Positions 45,063-54,371 of a DNA stretch of 64,000 bases are shown piece after piece (positions within the stretch are counted from its first letter, which is position 1; each line of letters begins with the position of its first letter). This stretch comes from Microbulbifer agarilyticus (lineage in GTDB: Bacteria; Pseudomonadota; Gammaproteobacteria; Pseudomonadales; Cellvibrionaceae): positions 124,001 to 188,000 of the forward strand of contig NZ_JAHVKO010000001.1 of NCBI RefSeq assembly GCF_019800665.1. The letters run 5' to 3'. Both the position numbers and the translations under genes were made by a program. Under the pieces are notes generated by a model, which saw nothing but the letters and a program-made list of their open reading frames with translations, did not search any database and had not been told where the DNA came from.

Positions 45063-45575
45063 TTGAGTGATTTGATTCAGTTGGTATACGCGAGCCGGGC
45101 CACGTTCAAGCCCGCACCCAATAGCCAGGGAGTTGAGCCTTCCGTCGCCCGCATATTGATGCAGAGCCGCCGCAATAACAGTCGCGTCGATATTGGTGGG
45201 GTGCTCTATTTTGGCGATGGGTACTTCTTTCAGGTGCTAGAGGGCGATCGCACCGTGGTCACCGAAACCTATGAGCGAATCACCTCTGATCCCCGTCACA
45301 GCGACGCGACGATTCTGTCGTTAAAAAATACGCGTGAGCGGGGCTTTAACGAATGGTCGATGAAGTATGTCCCGGTAGATGACGCAGTACGCGCATTTTT
45401 GGCAAGGCGCGGTGAGCGCAATTTCGCACCGTTCAAATTTTCAGGTGGTGATGTGGAGGCATTGGTTCGCTTGCTGCATGCCCAGGGTGAGGGCGGCGCG
45501 ACGAAGGCGAAGCGAAAGTGGGATCTGGGCGGGCTGCTCGGAGCGCCCGCGTTACTGAATCCTTTTCGCCGGTAA
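45063..45575 (+). CDS. BLUF-domain blue-light sensor, short form
   Basis: A 170-residue protein. The BLUF domain fills residues about 2-95: the flavin-pocket Tyr in QLVYAS (Tyr9), Asn38-Asn39 in RRNNSRVDIGGVLYF, Gln57 in FFQVLEG, and the late EWSMKY with the Met/Trp region. It binds FAD and changes hydrogen bonding in blue light. A 70-residue C-terminal tail has no known output domain, so it acts through partners. The likely start is TTG at 45063, with GGAGAAGA ending two bases before it; a TTG at 45051 lacks one. The neighbours (arsR, a strictosidine-synthase-like gene) give no clue about the partner. Confidence 0.88.
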   Translation: MSDLIQLVYASRATFKPAPNSQGVEPSVARILMQSRRNNSRVDIGGVLYFGDGYFFQVLEGDRTVVTETYERITSDPRHSDATILSLKNTRERGFNEWSMKYVPVDDAVRAFLARRGERNFAPFKFSGGDVEALVRLLHAQGEGGATKAKRKWDLGGLLGAPALLNPFRR

Positions 45576-45584
45576 TCGGTATTG

Positions 45585-46667
45585 CTAGTGTTTTTGCATG
45601 CGCCCCAGATTTTCTGAGAGCAGGCTGCCGACATAAAGGTAGTCTGGTGTTTCAAACACACCGGTGGTGGTGGCATAACCGCCAGAGGGGTCTTGCAGGT
45701 CTTGCAAGACTTCACCTTCTTCATTGATCGCTATGACGTGGCCGTAATAGGTGGCTTTGGGGCGCATAAACTGGGGCAGGCGTTGCACGATTTTGCGTAA
45801 AAAGGGGCGGCCGGATATTTTGTCCAGCAGCGGGTTTCTCGGCGATACCAGACCGACCCAGTACTTTCCGTCCAGTCCACGGTTCAGGTTATCGGGGAAT
45901 GCCGGTAGCTCGCCAATTACTTCCGAAAGTGCACCGCGATTGTCCGCGGCGATACCCACTCGCACTACCCGGTAGTTACCGGTCTCATTGACCAGCACGG
46001 ATTGTTCATCGGACGCCAGTGCCAGACCATTGGCGAAATTCAGCCCCTGATAAATCAATTTTGTTTTGTTGTCCGCAGGCGAGTAGCTCAACACGCGCCC
46101 GTGACCACCGTGCTCCATCAGGTCTAACAGGCTGGCGGGGTAGCTGCCACCCCACTGCTTGGCACCAAACTTCATTGAGGCGTCGGTGAAGTAGATGGTG
46201 CCGTCGCTGGCGATATCCAGATTATTCGCGTAGAGAATCGGAGATTCACCAAGCTTGTTGGTGAGCAGGGTCTGTACACCGCTAGGGCTGATAGAGAGCA
46301 GGCCCAGGAAGGCGTCAGCCACAATCAGGTTTCCCTGTTGGTCAAACGCCAGCCCGAGCGGGCGGCCGCCGGTTTCAGCAAATACTTCGCGGTTAGTGCC
46401 GTCTGCGTTGAGGCGCAGGATGCGGCCTTCATGTACGGAAACATAGATCCGGCCCTGGTTGTCCAGCACCACATCTTCCGGGCCCGTCCATTCACCAATA
46501 TCGATCTGATCAAGCCCGGCCAGCTTATCGTTGACCGCAAACTGGCCGCTATACCCGGGGTTGGCGGGGGCCTGCCAGGCCTGGGGGTTGATAGGCACCG
46601 GTGCGAGAAGAAAGTAACCAAGTACAAGTCCCAGTATTAGTGTTATTGAGATGCCTGCTGTTTTCAT
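45585..46667 (-). CDS. SMP-30/strictosidine-synthase-like beta-propeller, membrane-anchored
   Basis: A 360-residue protein with an N-terminal hydrophobic anchor (about 5-24, ITLILGLVLGYFLLAPVP) and a six-bladed propeller. GPEDVVLDNQGRIYVSVHEGRI, NNLDIASDGTIYFTD and FANGLALASDEQSVLV are typical of the strictosidine synthase / SMP-30 group, whose real bacterial members are lactonases or esterases. It faces the BLUF gene with only nine bases between stops and is divergent from the sulfatase. A periplasmic lactonase or arylesterase is likely; the substrate is not clear. Confidence 0.85.
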   Translation of the reverse strand: MKTAGISITLILGLVLGYFLLAPVPINPQAWQAPANPGYSGQFAVNDKLAGLDQIDIGEWTGPEDVVLDNQGRIYVSVHEGRILRLNADGTNREVFAETGGRPLGLAFDQQGNLIVADAFLGLLSISPSGVQTLLTNKLGESPILYANNLDIASDGTIYFTDASMKFGAKQWGGSYPASLLDLMEHGGHGRVLSYSPADNKTKLIYQGLNFANGLALASDEQSVLVNETGNYRVVRVGIAADNRGALSEVIGELPAFPDNLNRGLDGKYWVGLVSPRNPLLDKISGRPFLRKIVQRLPQFMRPKATYYGHVIAINEEGEVLQDLQDPSGGYATTTGVFETPDYLYVGSLLSENLGRMQKH

Positions 46668-46851
46668 TTTTTCCTTCTCGCTAAGGCTGAAATTTGGAGT
46701 CTGCTGAGTCTATGTGCTTCGACGTGTCAAATCTACAGATGCGAGACCGGAAGGGTGGCAAGTACAACGGTGCCACTTACGGCTGATATACGGCTCTTGC
46801 TGAATTAGCTTCTATATTCACCGTATTGCGACTATCGACACGGTGCTTCAT

Positions 46852-48558
46852 ATGCTTTGCAGGCGGCAGTTCTTTTTGCTCTTTTTCACGTTTTTCACCT
46901 TTTTTACCGTTTCAGGTTCTGCGGTATCGGATCCGATCGTGCATGACGCCGAACATTACATTCTCGAAGCGCAATTCGGTGAGCGCTGGCAGCAGGAGGA
47001 TCGTCAGCTGAATCAGCGCTTGGCAGAGCTGCGAGAAAAACACGGTACGCCGCCGAATATTGTGCACATCATGTGGGACGATACCGCGTTGGGGGAGGTG
47101 GGCATCCCGGCCATTCAGAGTGTGCGCGGGTTCAAGACGCCGAACATCAACCAAATGGCGAATGACGGCATCAATTTTATGCGTATGTACACGGAGCCCG
47201 CGTGTACGCCGACCCGCGCAGCCTTCCAGACCGGGCGCTATGCGGTGCGCAGTGGCATGCATACGGTATCGTTTCCGGTGGAATACTCGGGGATGGATGC
47301 GGGAGAGGTAACGATTGCCGAGGTGTTGGACAAGGCTGGGTATAACACCGCGTTCTTTGGCAAGTGGCATCTCGGCGATACTGAGTTCAGTTACGCGCAT
47401 AAACAGGGCTACGACGAGGCCTTTTTCACGCCATACAACCAGGTGCCCTCCATGTGGATTCCGCAGGCGGAAGTGGCAAATGTAATAACCGGACTCTACC
47501 CGGATCTGCATGGCGAGGATCAATACGATCTCGATCAATCTCACCAGCCCCGCGGTGTGGTTTGGACCATCGAGGGCACCAAGGGTGGTCCCAGCCGAGA
47601 GTGGGGCCCTCCACCGGATATCAAAAATTACTGGGATATTGAGACTGAGGCGCAAAAGCGAACATTGGCCTTTATCGACAAGAGTGTCGCCGACAAAAAG
47701 CCGTTTTTCATTTCCTATCAGCCGATTTTGACGGCATTCTTTCCCGATCCTCGCGAGAAAAAGCGGCTTACGGCGAATAAAAATGTAGGCGCGGAAGGGT
47801 TGGTCAAGCTCGATGCGTTTGTCGGCAAACTGTTTGAACACTTGCAGAGCCAGGGGGTTGCGGAAAACACCTTGGTGATTGTAATGGCGGATAATGGTCC
47901 CTTTATCCACTACGGCCCGCGTGGCATGGTGGAAACCTTATACCGTGGCGGCAAAGGGGACTTTACCGAGGGCGGTGTACGGGTGCCTATGCTGGCTACC
48001 TGGCCGGGGGTCATTAAGCCCGGGCAGATTGTCGGGGATATATTGCATGTAACCGATTTGTATACCACGTTCGCCAACCTGGGTGGCGCTAAGAAATATA
48101 TACCGCGCGACCGGATTATCGATGGCGTGGACCAGACATCGCTGTTCCTGAATGGGGACGGGTTCAGTCGCCGCGACTATGTGATGATTTACCAGGGGCC
48201 AAATCTGGCGGCTGGCGTAAAGGGGCGCTTCAAGCGGGACTGGAAAAATGCCGAAGTGGGCTTGTCAAAAAACGAGTTCTACGACTTGTTTACCGACCCG
48301 CGCGAAATGCATGGCGAGATGATTGAGCAGTTTCATGTAAAGAGCATGTTCAACCGGCAGCGGCAGCGCCACGAACTGTGGATTAAAAAATACCCGAATC
48401 GCCCGGACGCAACGCCGGGGCCAGCACTGACTGGTTTGGAAAATGTGCGGCCTGAGACCGTGGAGATTTATACCGCACCGGTTGATCCCAAAAAGTTACC
48501 GTTTGACCCGCAAGAGGTAGGCGAGCAGCCACTGCCTTTTAGTGGTAGTGACTTGTAG
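46852..48558 (+). CDS. Arylsulfatase-family (S1) sulfatase, exported
   Basis: A 568-residue type I sulfatase. The CTPTR motif (Cys118-Arg122, in EPACTPTRAAF) is the site where Cys becomes formylglycine; metal-binding Asp76-Asp77 (MWDD) and later MADNGPF and GKWHLG are in place. The N-terminus is a strong hydrophobic export signal (LLFFTFFTFFTV). The start is uncertain: ATG 46852 or GTG 46843, neither with a good ribosome site. It would remove sulfate esters. In an agar region, porphyran or agaropectin sulfate is a natural target, although no agar palindrome lies in front of it. A maturase is not in the window. Confidence 0.9.
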   Translation: MLCRRQFFLLFFTFFTFFTVSGSAVSDPIVHDAEHYILEAQFGERWQQEDRQLNQRLAELREKHGTPPNIVHIMWDDTALGEVGIPAIQSVRGFKTPNINQMANDGINFMRMYTEPACTPTRAAFQTGRYAVRSGMHTVSFPVEYSGMDAGEVTIAEVLDKAGYNTAFFGKWHLGDTEFSYAHKQGYDEAFFTPYNQVPSMWIPQAEVANVITGLYPDLHGEDQYDLDQSHQPRGVVWTIEGTKGGPSREWGPPPDIKNYWDIETEAQKRTLAFIDKSVADKKPFFISYQPILTAFFPDPREKKRLTANKNVGAEGLVKLDAFVGKLFEHLQSQGVAENTLVIVMADNGPFIHYGPRGMVETLYRGGKGDFTEGGVRVPMLATWPGVIKPGQIVGDILHVTDLYTTFANLGGAKKYIPRDRIIDGVDQTSLFLNGDGFSRRDYVMIYQGPNLAAGVKGRFKRDWKNAEVGLSKNEFYDLFTDPREMHGEMIEQFHVKSMFNRQRQRHELWIKKYPNRPDATPGPALTGLENVRPETVEIYTAPVDPKKLPFDPQEVGEQPLPFSGSDL

Positions 48559-48580
48559 TGCTGTATTTTGTATCGCGCAA

Positions 48581-48613
48581 CTAAAAAAGGGGGCCATTGG
48601 CCCCCTTTTTTAG
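48581..48613. terminator. Bidirectional intrinsic terminator
   Basis: CTAAAAAAGGGGGCC, a 3-base centre and GGCCCCCTTTTTTAG form a symmetrical stem flanked by A and T runs, so each strand has a GC stem followed by Ts. It ends both the sulfatase (plus) and the GH16 agarase (minus) transcripts. Confidence 0.95.
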
Positions 48614-48629
48614 TTTGTATGACTGGTGA

Positions 48630-50438
48630 TTAGTTACTCAGCACGAACTTATCCAGGTTCCACTGCCAGTCGTTACTGCCGACACCATGCAGGCGCACCT
48701 CATACGTACCTGCCTCCAAGTAGACGCTGCCACCGTCTAGTGGCTGAAAGTTGTCCCAGCCCTGGTTCGGTACAGGCGTTGCCGTTTTACTATTCCAGCT
48801 ACCGCCTTCGTTCACCAGAAACTCAATGCTGCCACCGGTCACGCCGCTACCCACGTGATAGGTAATGGCATAGGTGCCCGCGTCGGCAACATTGATGGTG
48901 TAGTCGGCAAAGTCACCGGCATTCACGTAATTAATCGCGGTGCTGCCATTGGTGGTGTAAACGCTGATGGGCTGCGCCTGCCCGTCGGCATAGGTGCCGC
49001 CGACAGAAGCGAAGCTTTCCGCTTCCACGGTGATGGTGGCACCAGTCGCTGGTGGTGGCGGTGGTGTGCTGTCATCCTCGGTTTTGGTAAAGCGTATTTC
49101 ATCGCCGTTCCACTGCCAGGCACTGCCACCAGCGCTTTGTACACGGATGGTGTGGTTGCCTGCTGAAGCAATATAAATCGTGCTCGGCAGGGTAAATGTG
49201 TTGTACAGCTCCCAGTCACCGGTACTGCTCAGGGGAATGGTACCTACGTAGCTGCCGTCCACCTGCACATCCGCTGCGATGCCGGACGTGGTGGGGGAGG
49301 CGGCGAGCAATTCCACGTTGTAGTTACCCGCTTCCGGGAAGTTTACGGTGTAGTCGCCCCAATCCCCGAGGGTGTTGTAGTTGATGTTGTCGCCATTGGC
49401 GTTGAAGCCAGTAACGGTGTCGCCGGCAACGGCAGCGCCTGCTTTACCGGTAGCGGAGAAGCTGCCCATTTCAACGCGAATGGTTTCGCCGCTTCCCGGG
49501 TTGCCCCCATTACCTGGATCACCGCCATTGCCTGGGTCGCCGCCCCCGTTGTTGTCTGCCACTGGCTTGTAGAAGCGTACCCAGTCCACCAGGAACTTGT
49601 TGCGGCTTGGGTCAGCGAGCTCTTCATCGGTGGGTGGCAAGGTTCCCTGCGCATCGCGCCAGGGCTGGTGCTCCGCATCAAAGATGACCTGCATCGGCTT
49701 GCTGAGGCCATTGCCGTTGGTGTAGCCATAGGGGTCAATCATTTCAACACCGGAGACGGTGCGCACGTGCTCACCATTTACGTAGTACTCCAGTGTCCAC
49801 GGGTCGATCCAGTAAACGCCAATACGGAAGAACTGGTCACGCCAGTGGCCGCCATCGGGGTTCGGATACCAGCTCCCCGCATCTTTCGGCTGGTAGTCCT
49901 GAAACGGCTCGCGGATAAATACGTGATGGCTGAGGTGCAGGCGCTCGTCAAACCAGGTCTCGCTGGGGCGGTCACTGCCGTAGGACTCCAGTACATCGAT
50001 CTCTTCCGTGGAATCCGAGCTCAGCAGCCAGAACGCATTGGCCAGCGTGAGGTTGGTGATTTTTACCCGCGCTTCCATAAACAGCGGATAGGTCATGCTC
50101 TCCTTCGAGTGGATGGCGCCTGTATGCACTTTGATGGTGCCGGGCTTGCGGCTGGCCTTGATGACCAGGTTACCGCCTTCCACATAGGAGTTGGGGGCGT
50201 AGTACTCGGTTTCACCCGGGCCTAGCCAGGGGTTGATAAAGCCTTCGCTCCAGCGCTCAAAAAAGGTCGCACTCTTGCCGACGGGTGGTGCGGCGTAGTT
50301 GAAATCGTCAGAAAGGTTGTGGAGTTCCCAGGTATTTCCGGCTCCGGCATCGGCAGGAACAGGAATATTGTCCCAGTCCGCAGCCAGCGCGGAGGATGAC
50401 AGCGCAAGGGCCGCCAAAGTGAGAGAGGTGGTTTTCAT
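48630..50438 (-). CDS. GH16 beta-agarase with two CBM6 modules
   Basis: A 602-residue secreted endo-beta-agarase. Signal peptide 1-20; GH16 domain about 21-295 with catalytic motif EIDVLE (nucleophile Glu146, Asp148, acid/base Glu151); a Gly/Asn/Pro linker (298-316); CBM6 (319-451); Pro linker; CBM6 (469-600). [21 protein letters not shown] and [15 protein letters not shown] are familiar from agarase subfamily enzymes such as Aga16B of Saccharophagus. It hydrolyses beta-1,4 bonds of agarose to neoagaro-oligosaccharides. It is divergent from the transporter/GH50 operon and shares its palindrome region (50501-50512), and its transcript ends at the bidirectional terminator. Confidence 0.95.
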   Translation of the reverse strand: MKTTSLTLAALALSSSALAADWDNIPVPADAGAGNTWELHNLSDDFNYAAPPVGKSATFFERWSEGFINPWLGPGETEYYAPNSYVEGGNLVIKASRKPGTIKVHTGAIHSKESMTYPLFMEARVKITNLTLANAFWLLSSDSTEEIDVLESYGSDRPSETWFDERLHLSHHVFIREPFQDYQPKDAGSWYPNPDGGHWRDQFFRIGVYWIDPWTLEYYVNGEHVRTVSGVEMIDPYGYTNGNGLSKPMQVIFDAEHQPWRDAQGTLPPTDEELADPSRNKFLVDWVRFYKPVADNNGGGDPGNGGDPGNGGNPGSGETIRVEMGSFSATGKAGAAVAGDTVTGFNANGDNINYNTLGDWGDYTVNFPEAGNYNVELLAASPTTSGIAADVQVDGSYVGTIPLSSTGDWELYNTFTLPSTIYIASAGNHTIRVQSAGGSAWQWNGDEIRFTKTEDDSTPPPPPATGATITVEAESFASVGGTYADGQAQPISVYTTNGSTAINYVNAGDFADYTINVADAGTYAITYHVGSGVTGGSIEFLVNEGGSWNSKTATPVPNQGWDNFQPLDGGSVYLEAGTYEVRLHGVGSNDWQWNLDKFVLSN

Positions 50439-50500
50439 CGCGTCTCCTTGTGCCCCCGGTTTGAGGGGCGGTTATTGTTATGCCGAGGAGAGTAATGTAA

Positions 50501-50512
50501 ATTGTTAACAAT
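50501..50512. promoter_or_regulatory. Agar-regulon palindrome, site 7 (ATTGTTAACAAT)
   Basis: A perfect copy in the 180-base space between the divergent GH16 agarase (start 63 bases away) and the MFS/GH50 operon (start 107 bases away). One site could serve both directions. TTTACA overlaps its edge on the minus strand, a candidate -35 box. Confidence 0.75.
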
Positions 50513-50618
50513 TGTAAGGGGCGACCTTGTTCTCGTGATGGTGTAGCCAGCGATTGCTCGATCACGTCACAAAATAATAAGAGTGTTGATAAGCGCATTA
50601 ACAAGAGTAACCAGGCAG

Positions 50619-51974
50619 ATGAGCGGCGGGACCAAAGGACGGAGCGGCAGTGCTAGCGTAAAGAGCGGCAAGTTTGGTGTGCTCGCACTGATTTTCATCA
50701 GTGTGGTGATCAACTACATGGACCGTACCAATATTTCGGTTGCGGCCAATGCGATCTCACAGGACCTGGAGCTCTCTCCGGTACAAATGGGGATTATTTT
50801 TTCGGCGTTCGCCTGGACCTATTCCATCATGCAGATTCCCGGCGGCATGATCGTCGATGCGGTGCGTGTACGGATCCTGTACCCCTTTATCCTGATCGCC
50901 TGGTCGTTGGCGACGGTTGTGCAGGGGTTGGTTAGCTCCCTCGCGGCCCTGGTGGGCTGCCGTATGGCGATCGGGCTGTTTGAAGCGCCCTCGTATCCTG
51001 CGAACAATAAAATTGTTACCCATTGGTTCCCTGAGCGTGAGCGCGCCAGTGCTATTGCGGTGTATACCTCTGGGCAATTTATTGGATTGGCCTTTCTGAT
51101 GCCCGTGCTGGCGGTGATTCAGGAGTGGTTTGGTTGGCGTGGGCTGTTTATCGTGTCGGGCCTTATCGGCATCGTCTGGGCGGTGGTTTGGTATTTCCTG
51201 TATCGCGAATCGGGAGAATCCCAAGACGTCGTCAAGGAGCGGGAAGAGGATGCCGGGCAAGCAGAAACCCATTCAGTGGCGGCGAAACCTGTACGTGGGG
51301 CCCCGCAACAGGCGGCAATTAATTGGCAGAGCCTGCGCCTGGCGTTTTCTAGCCGCAAACTGTGGGGAATTTACATCGGCCAGTTTTGCCTTGGCAGTAC
51401 CCTGATTTTCTTTTTAACCTGGTTTCCTACCTATCTTGCGGAGTACCGCGGTATGGGTGACCTCAAAACCGGCTTTCTTGCTTCCATTCCTTTTCTCGCT
51501 GCTTTTTGCGGTGTCTTGCTCTCCGGCTTCACCTCCGATTGGCTGGTGCGGCGTGGGTTCTCCAATGAATTTTCACGTAAAACCCCGGTCATCATTGGGC
51601 TTATGCTCTCCTGCTCGATGATTGGGGCAAATTATGTGGAGTCTACGGCCGCGGTGACATTTTTCCTCTCTCTTGCCTTTTTTGGCAATGGCCTTGCCTC
51701 TATCACCTGGGTATTTGTCTCCTTGATTGCGCCCAAGAATATGGTCGGTCTTGTAGGGGGTTGTTTTAATTTTGTTGGTGGCATGTCCGCCGTAATTATC
51801 CCGGTCGCAATCGGGGCGCTCGCACACGATGGTGATTTTCGTCCTGCCCTGGCATTGATTGGTGCGCTTGCCATGGTGGGGCTTTGTTCCTATTTATTTC
51901 TCGTTGGAAAAATCGAGCAAATTGCGCTGCACGAAGGCGAAAAAGGCTCCACGGTCGAGCCCCAGACTGCGTAA
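50619..51974 (+). CDS. MFS transporter, ACS (sugar-acid symporter) type
   Basis: A 451-residue inner-membrane carrier with about 12 helices. FISVVINYMDRTNISVAAN near the start, GMIVDAVRVR after helix 2, and RMAIGLFEAPSYPANNKIV in helix 4 are typical of the anion:cation symporter family that includes hexuronate and galactonate carriers. A central cytoplasmic loop (about 215-250) is charged. The ATG at 50619 was chosen since an upstream GTG at 50583 only adds 12 residues. It opens the operon with GH50, the SMP-30 fusion, GH2 and SMP-30. Transport of galactose, anhydrogalactose, their acids or neoagarobiose is possible. Confidence 0.88.
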   Translation: MSGGTKGRSGSASVKSGKFGVLALIFISVVINYMDRTNISVAANAISQDLELSPVQMGIIFSAFAWTYSIMQIPGGMIVDAVRVRILYPFILIAWSLATVVQGLVSSLAALVGCRMAIGLFEAPSYPANNKIVTHWFPERERASAIAVYTSGQFIGLAFLMPVLAVIQEWFGWRGLFIVSGLIGIVWAVVWYFLYRESGESQDVVKEREEDAGQAETHSVAAKPVRGAPQQAAINWQSLRLAFSSRKLWGIYIGQFCLGSTLIFFLTWFPTYLAEYRGMGDLKTGFLASIPFLAAFCGVLLSGFTSDWLVRRGFSNEFSRKTPVIIGLMLSCSMIGANYVESTAAVTFFLSLAFFGNGLASITWVFVSLIAPKNMVGLVGGCFNFVGGMSAVIIPVAIGALAHDGDFRPALALIGALAMVGLCSYLFLVGKIEQIALHEGEKGSTVEPQTA

Positions 51975-52013
51975 ACACCCAAATTTTCATAATCAATCAG
52001 GTGGGGACCCACA

Positions 52014-54371
52014 ATGCGGTATCGAATCTTGTTGCTGGTTTTAACTTGCCTTGCGGGAGCGCTGCTAGCTGCCTGTAGCGAGCGTTTGGATGGACAGCAG
52101 CAGACCAGTGCGGCGCAATTGGATAAGCATCCGATTGGCGAAGCTCTATGGGATTTCGAAGACACTGCGGTACCGCCAGAGATCAAATTACATAACGCGG
52201 TGGCCACGTTGGTTGGAGGCACAACTGAGAATAGTGGGCAGGCACTGAATATCAAGCTGCACACGGAAAACCACTACACCGCCGGCTTTTCCTTTTCACC
52301 CCAATCGCCATGGGACTGGAGTGAACTGGGTACATTTGCATTTGCACTGGATATCGCCAATCAACAGCCATCTTCCGTGCATTTTTATGTGAAAGCCCAC
52401 GATCAACAGGGTAAGACCCATAACCGCAGTTTTGTCGTGCCAGAACGCTCGGATAACACCTACTTCTTTGAGCTGAAAGGTCCGGATCTTGGGGTAGAGA
52501 CCGGCATCCGGTCCAACCCGCCTTCGTGGGATAGTGAGTACCAAGACATCATCTTTCGCTACGGCGCGAAAGATTTGGATGTGAGCGCAATTGCGCGTAT
52601 CGAATTCAACGTTGTCGGAGTGCTGGAAGACAAAGAGATTCGCATCGACAATGTTCGTTTGATTCAACCGCAATCGTTGGATCAGGACTACCTGAAAGGT
52701 TTGGTTGATGCCTTCGGGCAAAGTGCCAAGCGCGAATTCGCAGACAAGGTAGATTCGGTTGCAACTTTACGCCAGCAAGCTGAGGCAGAAGGTTCCATCC
52801 TGCGTAAGCAACCACTGGAGGGGCGCTCTCGCTTCGGTGGTTGGACCCAGGGGCCAAAGCTTGATGCCACCGGCTTCTTTCGCACACAAAAGGTCGATGG
52901 AAAATGGACGCTGGTGGACCCAGAAGGCTATCCCTTTTTCTCTACCGGTATCGCCAATGTGCGCCTTGCCAATACCTCCACCATTACCGGCTACGACTTT
53001 GATCAGGGTGCGGTTCCCCAGCGTGCACCGGGTGATTTAACCCCTGAAGATTCCCTTGGGCTTAACCCAGTGCCGGACGCTGCGCTTCCTTCGCGCCATA
53101 TCAGTTCTTCCCTGCGCGCAGAAATGTTCACCTGGCTACCGGATTACGGCGATCCACTGGGCGAGAATTTTGGCTATCGTCGGGAAGTGCATACCGGCGC
53201 GATTCCGCGCGGTGAGACCTTCAGCTTCTATCGCGCAAATCTACAGCGCAAGTACCAGGTTGCCGACGACGAACAGCTGATGGCGAAATGGCGCGAAGTC
53301 ACCATTGATCGCATGCTCAGTTGGGGCTTTACGTCTTTTGGTAACTGGATTGATCCCGATTACTACCAGATGGATCGCATTCCCTATTTTGCCAATGGCT
53401 GGATCATCGGCAACTTCAAGACCGTCAGTAGTGGCAATGATTACTGGAGTCCACTGCCCGATCCCTTCGATCCATTGTTTAAGGAGCGCGCATTCATTAC
53501 GGCCGAGCAGGTCGCAAGGGAAGTGCAGGGCAGCCCCTGGTGCGTTGGGGTTTTTATCGATAATGAAAAGAGCTGGGGCCAGGAAGGTTCTACCGAAACC
53601 CGCTTTGGTATCGTCATCAACACCCTGTCGCGGGATGCCGTCGAGAGCCCGACTAAAGCCGAATTCGTGCGGTTGATGCAGGAGAAATATACCTCCATAG
53701 AACAGCTCAATAGCGCGTGGGATACCCAGATCTCTTCCTGGGAGCAGTTTTCTGGCGGCGTGGCATTGGCGAGTTTTAACCCTGCGATGGTGGAGGACTT
53801 TTCCGCACTGCTTGAACACTACACCGGCCAGTACTTCAAAGTAGTGCGTGCAGCAGTGAAGCACTTTATGCCCAATCACTTGTACCTGGGCGCGCGCTTT
53901 GCAGATTGGGGCATGACCCCGGAGGTGCGTCGCGCTGCAGCCAAACATGCCGATGTGGTGAGCTACAACTACTACAAGGAAGGCGTTAGTGACAAGTTCT
54001 GGCATTTCCTTGAGACATTGGACAAGCCGAGCATCATCGGTGAGTTTCATAATGGCGCGCTGGACTCCGGTTTACTTAATCCCGGTTTGATTCACGCGAG
54101 TTCGCAAGTGGATCGAGGGAAGAAGTACACCGAGTACGTGCACAGTGTGATCGACAACCCCTGGTTTGTGGGAGCCCACTGGTTCCAGTACATCGACTCC
54201 CCGCTGACCGGCCGCGCATACGATGGGGAGAACTACAACGTGGGTTTTGTGAGCGTTACCGATACGCCTTACGCGCCCTTGGTTGATGCCGTCACCCGCG
54301 TGAACAAAAGCCTTTACCAGCGCCGCTTTACCAGTGGCAAACAAGCTGTCGAAGAGGGTGGAAATCCGTGA
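52014..54371 (+). CDS. GH50 beta-agarase, lipoprotein, probably exo-acting
   Basis: A 785-residue lipoprotein (lipobox LLAAC, Cys21). An N-terminal beta-sandwich of CBM-like type (about 45-215) precedes the GH50 (beta/alpha)8 domain (about 260-775). The acid/base is likely Glu518 (VFIDNEKSWG), the nucleophile Glu677 (SIIGEFHNGA). Characterised GH50 enzymes such as Aga50D release neoagarobiose from chain ends, and the lipoprotein anchor suits periplasmic or cell-surface finishing of oligosaccharides. GGTGGGG precedes the ATG. The stop overlaps the next start by four bases (GTGA at 54368), so translation of the SMP-30 fusion is coupled to it. Confidence 0.95.
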   Translation: MRYRILLLVLTCLAGALLAACSERLDGQQQTSAAQLDKHPIGEALWDFEDTAVPPEIKLHNAVATLVGGTTENSGQALNIKLHTENHYTAGFSFSPQSPWDWSELGTFAFALDIANQQPSSVHFYVKAHDQQGKTHNRSFVVPERSDNTYFFELKGPDLGVETGIRSNPPSWDSEYQDIIFRYGAKDLDVSAIARIEFNVVGVLEDKEIRIDNVRLIQPQSLDQDYLKGLVDAFGQSAKREFADKVDSVATLRQQAEAEGSILRKQPLEGRSRFGGWTQGPKLDATGFFRTQKVDGKWTLVDPEGYPFFSTGIANVRLANTSTITGYDFDQGAVPQRAPGDLTPEDSLGLNPVPDAALPSRHISSSLRAEMFTWLPDYGDPLGENFGYRREVHTGAIPRGETFSFYRANLQRKYQVADDEQLMAKWREVTIDRMLSWGFTSFGNWIDPDYYQMDRIPYFANGWIIGNFKTVSSGNDYWSPLPDPFDPLFKERAFITAEQVAREVQGSPWCVGVFIDNEKSWGQEGSTETRFGIVINTLSRDAVESPTKAEFVRLMQEKYTSIEQLNSAWDTQISSWEQFSGGVALASFNPAMVEDFSALLEHYTGQYFKVVRAAVKHFMPNHLYLGARFADWGMTPEVRRAAAKHADVVSYNYYKEGVSDKFWHFLETLDKPSIIGEFHNGALDSGLLNPGLIHASSQVDRGKKYTEYVHSVIDNPWFVGAHWFQYIDSPLTGRAYDGENYNVGFVSVTDTPYAPLVDAVTRVNKSLYQRRFTSGKQAVEEGGNP

